NCBI GenBank assembly: GCA_022592445.1
Contig: JABYQR010000476.1
Span: 1 to 29,212, forward strand
Reading direction: 5' to 3'
Length of the DNA stretch: 29,212 nt
DNA from: Cytidiella melzeri
Taxonomy: Eukaryota; Basidiomycota; Agaricomycetes; Polyporales; Irpicaceae
Below are positions 19,494-28,900 of this stretch, piece by piece. The position numbers and the translations under genes are program-made. The notes under the pieces were generated by a model. That model was not told the origin of the DNA. It saw nothing but the letters and a program-made list of their open reading frames with translations, and made no database searches. Each line of letters begins with the position of its first letter. The stretch's first letter is position 1.

Positions 19494-22400
19494 ATGACTG
19501 CTGGCAAGGTTATTGTTCCTGAGCCTGGCAAGAAAACTCCTCTAGGCGAGCTTACTGTTGTACTGGTGGACCATATTAACAGCGATTACAACGGAACGTA
19601 CACATACTTTGAGTATGTACTTGTTTTCAGATTTTTACATGATCTCACTGCTTTTACATAGGTGGCTTTGTCGAGATTCTGAGGTCTCAGAATCTTGAAT
19701 GGTGACTCTGCTTTCCCCATGGCCTTTTTCTGCCCGAATTGGTTTGAGCTCGCAGCCGTATGCAAGCTCGCCGAGTTCCTTCAAGCAATCATTGGGTTAC
19801 CGCCACACCAGCAGATGGCGCAAGTTGACAGGCTTTGCAAGCTAGAGAGCTGCAGGCGTACACTGACCAAAGAGTGGACATACTGGGGCATACGCAACGG
19901 CCGTGGAGAGGTCGAGTTCATCTCTGGGAAATGGTATGTCGTTGCCGTATGCTCACACATTCAGCCATGCAAAGTTTGCATAGGCCGGACACATATCCCT
20001 TCGTTGCTCAACTCAGCAACCCATGGTACAAGTCATGCCCAACAATGGCTGAGGCTATCAAGTGGATGCTTTTCCGAGGCTGTACTGCAGAGGAGCTCGA
20101 GTGTCATGAAGCTGACATGGCTGACTTTGTCAATGGCGTCTCCAACATTAACATCTTGCCATTGGCTCCTTCCACGCCAAAGCAAGCTCACGGTCAATCC
20201 AACAGTACCTTCACACCGTCCCCCGCCAAACCTCCCAGTTGTTCTGGTACCACTCCGTCCTGCCCCGCAGCTCACTCAGCTGGTCTAAACTTCGATGTTT
20301 CCAGTTATTATAACAGGCAACCAGCTCCAGCGCAGGACACTCCCTCTCGCAATTCCAGCCGTGATACAACTGATGGCGAGGTCAAGAAGTCGAGCACCAA
20401 AAAAAGCAAGCACTCTGGTACTCGCACCGCGCATGATGCTCAGGCCAGCAACGACAACGGCAAATGCAGCCGTCCGCGTGTGAAGACGGAGCGTCTTGGT
20501 GCCTGTAAGATCACGTATAATTTGAAAACACTAATTGTTGTGCTTCCTTCTAGTTGATCATGTGCTGTCCATTCACAAGCGCAATTCTAAGGGTCACGTC
20601 AGAGCTACGCTCTTCATTACACCTGCGCCATCCGAAAATCAGGTCCCCTCCCTTGGCCGCTACATCGACAACTTTGTGGACGTGTATGGGTTCCCCGACT
20701 TGTTCATCGTTGGTATCCACACTGGCTGGTTGAGCTCAACCACTCTAGACGAGTTCATGCTCGCTATCTTGCACATGGCCACAACGGAGGAGGCCCGCTT
20801 CATGTGGCGTTGGATTGACATCCCCGTTAATCACGCTACGCGCTCTTGCTTCGTTTGACTTTGCGATTGACAGGTAATCAATAGTCACCCTTTTGCTTGC
20901 ACTCCGCTTGCCTCCTAGAATGACAACTATCTTGCCATGTATGTATGCCCAATAACGTGACTTCATTGACTAGTGCAAATTGTACTTAGCCTTATAAGAT
21001 GGCCACAGACGAGAGGTATGTACCGTTGGAACACCCACCAAACATGATGTCATGCCGCCCTCCCTCACCGTCGACCGCTACGCTAGCAAATCGCATGCAG
21101 TGCGTACCACCCTCACGCGTCTTCCATGGCAGAGTCAAACACGGCAGAAGAAACCTCAAACCAAGACCTTCACACCTGCAGAGAAGAAGGCCGCAAAACA
21201 AGTCGTCATGGTAAGAAAGGAGCAGAACAACAAGAAGGTCTCTCTCGCGTTGTTAGAGGTATGGAAGCTTGCCAAGGGTCTGCAGCACAATATTGGCACA
21301 AACACCGCGCAGCACTGGTACGGGTATCTACTTCAGCGTGCCGGCAAACAGAAGTCGAGCTGTAGTCCAAGCACGTGGAACGTGTTTGTTTCACTCAAAG
21401 TCAAGGCTCATAACAACGGTTCGTATCTCTCCGCTAGCCTACATGCTTAAGACTGTTTTCTTTGCAGCTCTGCCTGCCAATGTTCCTTGTGTCAAGGCAC
21501 CTGCTATCATGGCCGACTTACACTCCGAATGGAATTCTCTGTTGCTAACAGAGAAAATGGACGTGACGCAAGATACTGTCACACAGCTTGGGGAGGTGCG
21601 CGAGATGAGAAACCTCGCCACTCACAATGTCTCCCTCACCACCTTCCATGACGCACGCGCTACGCTACGGACCATACAGACACAGGTACTTTTTTTTTTG
21701 AAACGTTCCGAGCATCAAGATATCCAACTGACATCATACTTTCCAGCTCAAAAACCTCCATCACCGGACTGGAGTCAAATTCTTGCTGTTTGCAAGCAGG
21801 TTGTGCCCTTCGTCTTACATGCATCCCACGTCTTGGTCCACTGGCGATCACATCAACAAGTTCTTCCAGATGACGTTCAAGAAATTGACTGGCGAGTTTG
21901 CAGGAATGTTAGAGTGCTTCCTGCTGAGCGGCCTGGGAGGTACGCACGTCGAGCGCCACTTTCTGATTATACATCTCACTTTTTCCTCGCAGGCGCAGTG
22001 CAGACGGTTCACAATGACCTTCTGGCATTGAAGCACAAGGTTGCAAAGCTGATCTTTGACAAACTCAGTAAGCATGCCACTGTATCTATACATCTACAAG
22101 TGAATCTCACGAGCTGTGCACTCCGCTCAGCTCAAATTGCACGCCCAGACAAGATTGCTTGAATGTACTACGTCGACTTCAATGTCCATATCACTGAGAA
22201 GTTTGGCATTGTTATTGAGAACTGGCCGTTGAAGGCGTTCACAGCTCCAGGCAGCATTGGCTCCCGCATTGAATTCAACACCCTGTTTCATGCGTGGGAG
22301 ACCAGGGCTACTCACTTCTGCCGGCTTGCTCCCGCAGAACTCGATGCATGGCAACAGCAGCAAGCTCAGGCCATGGTGGCATTGCAACAACAGGCAAGCA

Positions 22401-22741
22401 CGTCTACAACCCCGCCGCTGCCCACCGGTCTTCCATCAGCACCTGTCACTGAGGGGACCGTTTCTCCTGTCACCCCTGCTTCCTTTGCCGCCGTCCCCTC
22501 TGCTGGTACCCCACCGCCAACCACAACCGCAAGTCCTGCACTGACTATGTCAGATGCCACTGGCATGTTTTCAGGAGGAATCAATGCGCTCGTCACGAAG
22601 AAGCCAAGAAAAGTCTGTTCTGACAAAGGTAAACTTTGTGGCCCCAGCAAGAAGAAACAACCCTTGCGTGCCGCAGCGGAAGCGGACGCAAGCTCAGGTG
22701 CAGGTCTGAGCGGGAGCTTGGGCGCACATGCATTGACCTGA
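19494..22741 (+). pseudogene. Multi-exon KDZ-partner gene of unknown function, at least one in-frame stop
   Basis: Supported exons by GT-AG sites and frame: 19494-19612 (MTAGKVIVPEPGKK...), 19691-19933 (ILNGDSAFPMAFF...GKW), 19984-20504 (PDTYPFVAQL; then a Ser/Pro/Lys-rich linker with basic KKSSTKKSKHSG), 20554 to about 20855 (DNFVDVYGFPDLFIVGIHTGW), about 21101-21418 (TPAEKKAAKQVV...WNVFVSLK), 21468-21685, 21747-21939 (TGVKFLLFASRL), 21993-22067 and 22131-22741. A TGA at 22160-22162 precedes MYYVDFNVHITEKFG, where Arg is expected. The link between 20855 and 21101 is unresolved (TGA at 20856-20858). The tail is Gln-rich then Pro/Thr-rich with a basic patch KKPRK. From memory, 'WNxF...TGxxxxLxxxR...VxKYGVxLxGWP.xxFxxPSxI' proteins are a large Agaricomycete family without known function; this one appears to be a member. 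No dioxygenase, protease or nuclease motif is visible. Confidence 0.6.
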
Positions 22742-23240
22742 ACTTGCGTAGTCTACTAGTTGCCGTAGTCGTTGTTGATGCCATGTTGTAGCTTCACTCT
22801 TGCCTCGCCGGTATCAGTTTTGATGATAGTGTACATTGTCGCATACTCCCTTCATAATACATGAGCTCTTTTGATCGGAAACACACAACCAAGTATAATA
22901 TAGCAAAACAATGTGAGCTAAACTTGCAAGACAAAGACATGTCCACAAAACGTTGACTGATAGTGCTTGGATGTGTCATGGATGGCCTGACTAGCCCTTA
23001 ATTTTCGCAATTTACCTCTTGTTTTTATCTGTAAAACTCCGGGCTGTAGCTCAATTGCAGTCTTCTCTGCATAAACTCCCTTTTCACGTCTATTAAGCGC
23101 CCGTATCACGTGGCTTAGACGCTCCACACGGTCACATTACTTGCTACTACGTCACACTGGCATGTGACTTAGCTTAAGTAAGACCACATGGCTACAAGCA
23201 CATGGCTCAGCCCATAGCTAGGGTTTGACGTCATAGATAC
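22742..23240. other. Spacer 3' of the partner gene, no gene seen
   Basis: No ORF of note. The right half (23105-23235) contains repeated CACGTGGC/CACATGGC boxes and one perfect TGACGTCA site at 23226-23233, next to the start of the probable solo LTR at 23241. These motifs bind bZIP and bHLH factors in other fungi; no role is shown here. Confidence 0.35.
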
Positions 23241-23730
23241 TGTCCACATGGGCTCCTTATTGTTCTTTCCTTATTGTTCTCTTTATGGAAGGATGTTCTC
23301 ACAGGTGTGGGAATGGAATACAATAGTTGGTCTCCTTTTAGATAGATTCTCTCACGGGTAGAGTTCTTGGCAAGGTCTAGACAATAGCTATTGTTCTCCT
23401 TTAGGTAGTTCTTTTGTTCTTCGTTCACACGGCTTCTTGCAAAGCCTGCCCTCAACATGGTCTGTGCGCAGGTCCCTGAAGTCTATATATACTGCTGCAT
23501 GTACGCTCCTAGCCCCCATCTCGACCTCTTGGTCTTTACTGGGCTAGAAAAGCAACCCCCTCTTGTACTACATAGCTGGTAGTCACAATACTAACTTGGT
23601 CTTTACTGGGCTAGATATCTGTATAAGGTTTATAGCTGGTGAGAGCATTGTGCTATACGCCTGCCACCACCTCGTCGTCGTCTTCCACTCCGTGTCCCTA
23701 GTTGTTACGTCGAGCTCCGTCTCCGTGACA
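23241..23730. mobile_element. Probable solo LTR (about 490 bp) inside the KDZ-type element
   Basis: The unit runs from TGTCCACATGGG to CTCCGTGACA with a TATATATA box near 23485. GATAC lies directly before it (23236-23240) and again at 23732-23736, one base after the end, so the target duplication is nearly but not exactly placed. There is no coding sequence. TGTCC...GTGACA ends resemble those of the Gypsy LTR near 25381-25927, which would put it on the minus strand. Without a second copy the call is tentative. Confidence 0.5.
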
Positions 23731-23944
23731 GGATACAAACTCACGGATCAAAAATTCATAAAGAACATGTCTCAATGAATTGCACAGCTGACAGCGGTGT
23801 GCTGATGCCGAATATCAACATGGTTACCGGTAAGATATACATTATGTTCAATTAGAGCACGCGCATTCACCAGCAGAAGCATACTTTGAAATTGATGAGA
23901 GAGGTAACAGGGAGAAGGGCAAGATGATATAATGAAAGGAGACA

Positions 23945-25161
23945 GGGGAGGGCGCACGTCACTACCTGGAGGGGGGAAGGGAGGGGCACGTCACTGACAG
24001 GACAATGTCGCAGAGCGACTGCTGCTATGCTGATAAACCCTAAACAAGGGTGAAGAGAAGGGGAAGTGGAAGTGGAAGTAGATCTCCAACGACAACACAA
24101 GGTCAAAGTTGATGATAAGCACGCAAGCAGGCACAGAGGTCGGATACTGGCAATGCAAATGACGAAGTTAATATCAGACTTATACTAGGTTACATTGAGT
24201 AACTCACCTGGCAGTGCAAATGACAAAGAGGTCAAGATGCAGAACCAGGGAGGGTAAGAGGTACTATATATACTGTGCCTGGGTGGTCTGTGCACCAGTT
24301 CCCACACTAGGGACTGGAGTAACTGTGGGACTGGGGTAACAATAGAACAATAACGGACCAGGGTCAATATCAGAGACCAGGGTAACTATCAGGGACCAGG
24401 GTACATAGAACAATAGGACTAGAACAATAGACAATAGAACAATAGAAACTGGGGGAATCCCTGGGGAATCCCTTACAATAGACAAAAGACCATAGAGGGA
24501 AGACAATAGGACAATAAGAACTGGGGGAATCCCTAACAATGGAAGTTGAACAATAGAACAATAGCCTAGGTTGATCTGGAACCACTCCAGATTGAGTCTA
24601 GGGTTTGGGTCTGGACTATTGATAAATAGGGCAGGATGTCACGTGACCCGGGTTAGGCTTAGGTCCGGTAACACTCCTAGCCAGAAAATAAGCGCTCTAG
24701 ATAGGCGCCTAAGGCTGCAAACTTGTGACATTGTTGGAAAAATCCGGTCTCTGTTGGACTATCCATGTCAGCCGACACTCAGTACTCAGTATTGATGAAG
24801 GGAGGCGCTGGGAACGCGGGAGAGCGGCGGGGAACTCAGTATTGATGGAGGAAGGCGCTGGGAGGGCAGGGGCGCCAAGGGACTCAGTATTGATGGGAGG
24901 AAGGGAGGGGCACGTCACTGACACTCAGTATTGATGGGATAACATACAAGGGCGCAACTGCGGGCGGGCAGAAACACCAACCTGACAAGCCGACGGTATG
25001 CTGATTGATCGGACCATCACGTGCATAGCTGGGGGCTGTCTAAGGTGCAGACATTACGGTGTTTTCCTACACGGAAATAACAACATTATGCACGGTTCAA
25101 CTAGTAGTATGCGCTACATAGCTGTTTGATTCTGGTTAGCTTGGCAATCCGGCCCGTATGC
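23945..25161 (-). repeat. Right inverted terminal repeat of the KDZ-type element, split by a solo LTR
   Basis: Read on the minus strand from 25161 it matches 14988-15535: unique part 25161-24950, tandem array to 24771, then after the solo LTR (24770-24006) CTGTCAGTGACGTGCCCC from 24000 down to about 23945. The left flank GACAA (24001-24005) aligns with GCCGA (24771-24775) as a decayed 5-bp duplication when compared with the uninterrupted copy near 15468-15480. Confidence 0.8.
24006..24770. mobile_element. Solo LTR (765 bp), second copy of the family at 11545-12258
   Basis: TGTCGCAGAGCGAC at 24006 to CTATCCATGTCA at 24770, in the same orientation as the 11545 copy and alignable over its whole length. 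The main difference is about 50 extra bp of AACAATAG/GGGGGAATCCCT-type repeats near 24470-24540. It lies inside the right inverted repeat of the KDZ-type element; the target duplication is mutated (GACAA against GCCGA). Confidence 0.88.
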
Positions 25162-25380
25162 CTAATGGCTTTTCAGCTCCGGCTCATGGACTAGTAGTTA
25201 CCGGACTCTCTTTTGTTTTCCGTATATGGTCGCTCTATTGTTTTTTCTTCACGCGGACACATCTGTATCACAGATTTTCCTTTTTGGGTCGCCTGAGGGC
25301 TCTGTCTTATATACCTTCGCCCCCGCTCCTGACACTCCATCGTGCTCTTTCTCTTTCGCACCTGGAGTGAGTATTCTTCG

Positions 25381-25927
25381 TTGTCCCTCACATATGCAAT
25401 ATGCTCACAGCCTTGTCAAGAACACAACCAAACTCTTATGAAGAGCGAGGAAGTGACGACGGGGGAGGAACGACGAGCGAACTCGCGTGGACGATGACGA
25501 CAGGGGTGATGATGATGAAAGGGGGAGAGACGACGACGAGGGAGCAGCTAACGATGAGCTAAAGACCAGGATATATTAGCAAAGTGATGAGACTTGTACA
25601 AGGTGAACGTCACCTAAAGACCAGGAGGTAGAATCTGAGGTCTTTAGGGAGCTACAGGGTGGGTTTATATACATCTCAGACAAGGACCCCTGGTACCGGG
25701 TCTGTACTCCTAACACTGCTGTGGGAACGTATGGTGTGCTATGGTGCGATGTTCTACAATGTTCCACAATGTTCCAGCACCTTCTATGATCATGTGACCG
25801 GTCTGTCACATGCACTTGATCACATGCAGTAGCCATGTACCATCGATAAGATAAGATAAGGAAATTGAAAAGATAGGATAACGAAAATAAAAGGAAAAGA
25901 AAGGAAAAAGTGTGCATGGTCGTGACA
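25381..25927 (-). repeat. Gypsy 3' LTR (left end uncertain)
   Basis: The transcriptional start of the LTR is clear: on the minus strand TGTCACGACCATGC begins at 25927, directly after the purine tract. The other end is a guess: TGTCCCTCAC at 25381 would give GGGACA as the minus-strand terminus, pairing loosely with TGTCAC. A TATATAAACCC box (minus, near 25672-25662) fits a promoter. Low-complexity GACGA runs fill 25450-25545, and CTAAAGACCAGGA is repeated near 25559 and 25614. The second LTR lies outside the window, so the boundary cannot be fixed here. Confidence 0.6.
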
Positions 25928-25940
25928 TTACCCCCCTCCT
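25928..25940 (-). promoter_or_regulatory. Gypsy polypurine tract
   Basis: The minus strand reads AGGAGGGGGGTAA immediately before the LTR start TGTCACG. The pol stop TAG (25941-25939) overlaps its first bases, so pol ends only 11 bp before the LTR. Confidence 0.9.
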
Positions 25941-28900
25941 AAAGGCCTTTTCTCCGGAAGGCAGGAGTTGAGTCTTTTCCGTCTTCCCACAAGGATACGC
26001 GTCGTAGAGTTTCGGAAGGTAGTTTCTCAAAATTCTCGTTGATTGGTCGAAAATTCATCGCCAAGAATAGAGATGCAGCGATTGGTCGTGGAGCTCCTGG
26101 GTGCCGTCTGTGGAAGTCTTTAACCGCTTCATCAGCATGAGTAACGTTGGTTGCGGGTTCCCAGGAGTTTTCTGAATCTGGGTATCCTTTCCACTTGACG
26201 CGATACTGGAATTCCTTCTTTCGACCAAAGATCCTTGAATCAAGAATCTGTTCTACCTCGTACTCCTCTTCTTCGTCTACCACAATTGGTTCAGGTTCAG
26301 GAAATTCCCGATTAGGGACCAAACTTGCCGTCTTGGCTGGTCGCAACCTATCCACATGGAACACCGGGTGGCGCTTGTCCCAGATGGTAAGCTTAACCCG
26401 GTAGTTCAAATCCCCAATCTTTTCTAAGATCTCATAGGGACCATCTCGTTTTGGTGCTAGCTTTGCCACCGGCTGTTCCTTTGGATGCTTCTCGCGTTCC
26501 ACATAAACCTTGTCACCAACTTTAAACTGCGGGGCCTTTGTAACTCCGTGATCGTAGAATCGTTTCATGCGTTCCGCCGTGAGCTGTAGTGCAGCTTTGG
26601 CGTCTTCTTGGGCTTCTCGGAGCGCTCGAAGGCGTTCGTCTGCTGCGGGAACGTTTGATACTGGATTCAAAGGCACCTGGAATTCCGGTAGATACCCATA
26701 GATCAGTTCAAAGGGAGCCTTCCCGGTGGACGAGTGTACACGGCTATTAAGCGCAAACTCCGCAATTGGCAACCAGTCTACCCAGTCATCCTGTCTGAAG
26801 GAGCAGAACACTCTGAGATACTGTTCTATTTCTTGATTCATACGTTCGGTTTTACCATCTGTCTGAGGATGGTACGCAGTGGACATAGACGACTTTACTC
26901 CGAGTGCATCGTAGATAGCACGGAGAAACTTGGACGCGAATACCGATCCGCGGTCTGAGATCATCTGGCGAGGTACCCCATGGAGTCGAAACACGTTTGC
27001 GATATAGTCCTGCACGTGTTCGGGAGTTTTCATGCTTTCTCGTGATGGATAGCAATGCACCTGCGCTGTTGTCCGATCAACTACGACTGTGATAGAATCG
27101 TATCCTTTACATGACGGTAATTTGACAATGAAGTCCGTGGTAACGCTTTCCCATGGGGCATTGGGCGGATCTAGTGGATTGAGTGGACCACGTGGTGGGG
27201 CGGGGTATGTCTTGGTTCTTTGACAGGTGTCACACGTGTCTACATAGTCGTTGACAAAGCGTGTCATGCTGGGCCACCAGTAGTTCCGAGATAGTAACTC
27301 CAGTGTTTTGTACCTGCCCGGATGTCCGGCAGCAGGTAGGTCATGGTGTCTCCGAACTAGTTCCTTTCGGATCTCGTCATCTTTAGGGACGTAAACTTTT
27401 CCCCGGAACAACAACAGTCCATTCTCCACGTTCCACTCTTCGAGTCCGCGGCTAAGAAGACGAGGTCCGAGTTTCTTGACTTTGGCAAGTGCTTCTGCCA
27501 CCTCGGTCTCTCGAAGAGAACATTCACGGATACGTTTCAACAAGTCTTTGTCTGGTTGTACACTAGCTTGTCCACGTTGAGAAGCAGCAGCTCGGAACAC
27601 CTCAGGTGCTAAGACTACTCGTGACAGATTGTCTTCTTCATCTTTGACCTCGTGTTGACCCAATCGTGACATGGAATCCGACTTTCCCATAGATTTCCCG
27701 GGTTTTGGGATGATCTCAAAGTTGAAACGTGAGAGAAATAACGACCAACGTGCTTGACGGCGTGTCAAGTTACGAGCTGTCTTCCAGTACTCGAGGTTCT
27801 TGTGGTCAGAGAAGATAGGGAATTTCTCTGGTAGCCCTTCCAAGTAATGACGCCAGTCTTCAAGGGCTCGTACAATTGCCATGAGTTCTCGGTCGTAGAT
27901 CTCATAGTTTCGTTCAGTCTCAGTCATGCCTTCAGACCGATAGGCTACTGGATGCCACGTGCCGTCTTCGGCTTGTTGTTCCAATACCCCTCCCATTGCA
28001 TACCCGGATGCATCCGTTTCCAAACGTGTGGGTCTATCAAAACTCCACATGGCCAATACCGGCGCTTCCACAAATCGTCGGCGGAGTTCATCAAACGCCG
28101 ACTGTTCTTCAGGACCCCATTTCCAAGGAACCTTGCCCGTGAGACGGTCTAAGGGCTTACATATCTTTCCGAAGTCCTTGATGAATCTCCGGTAGAAGTT
28201 TGCAAACCCACGGAATCGGCGAATATCGGAGACATTCTGCGGTACAGGCCACTCAGCCACTGCCTTTACTTTGACAGGGTCCATGCGTAACTGATTGTGA
28301 CCAATGATAACACCAAGATATTCTGTCTCTGAACGCTCAAATTCGCATTTCTCCGGTTTAAGAAACAGATCATGTTGTCTGAGCCGTCTCAGAACTTCAT
28401 GTACCACCTCGCGGTGCTCGGAGATCTCCTTGGAATAGATGAGGATATCATCTAGGTAGACGGTGACCTTGCCCTCAGCAATAAGATCAGCAAAGATGTC
28501 GTTCATCATGTTCTGGAATGTGGCCGGGGAATTGGTAAGACCAAAGAACATGACCGTGGGTTCAAACAGTCCTCGGTTGGTGACAAATGCAGCCTTGTGT
28601 TCATCGCCTTCCTTGATGCGGACATTATTGTATCCCCATCTGACGTCCAGCTTAGTGAAGAACTTAGCCCCTCTTAGTCTATCCATGAGTTCAGAAATTA
28701 ATGGTAATGGATATCTGTTCTTGATGGTGACCTCGTTCAACTTTCGATAGTCCTGAACCGGGCGTAACTTCCCATCCTTTTTCTTGACAAAGAAGAAGGG
28801 AGACGCCATTGGGGACTTCGACGGTCGAATGTACCCTTTCTCTAGATTCTCTTGGATAAACTTGTCAAGCTCTTCTTGCTCAGGGTGTGATAGCGGGTAA

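Larger units (their letters stand above)
14988..25161. mobile_element. Putative KDZ-class DNA transposon with about 0.5-kb inverted terminal repeats and two divergent genes
   Basis: The sequence from 14988 rightwards and the reverse complement from 25161 leftwards start identically (GGCATACGGGCCGGATTGCC) and stay closely similar for about 0.5 kb, then diverge. Inside lie a KDZ transposase gene (15858-19251, minus) and a head-to-head partner gene (19494-22741, +). Later LTR insertions sit at 24006-24770 and probably 23241-23730, so the original was about 8.9 kb. Kyakuja, Dileera and Zisupton elements are cut-and-paste DNA transposons expanded in Agaricomycetes. No clean target duplication was found: left flank TAATATACTT, right flank TAATGGCTTT, 6 of 10 matching. 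The alternative is two inverted copies of an unrelated repeat beside a KDZ gene. The identical outer ends, symmetric placement and enclosed transposase favour a single element. Confidence 0.65.

Noticed and set aside
19494..22741. TET/JBP dioxygenase as the KDZ partner
   Set aside because: No HxD...H...R iron and 2-oxoglutarate motif is visible in any exon.
23772..24106. Minus-strand ORFs near the solo LTR
   Set aside because: They span the junction between the inverted repeat and the LTR and have no motif.
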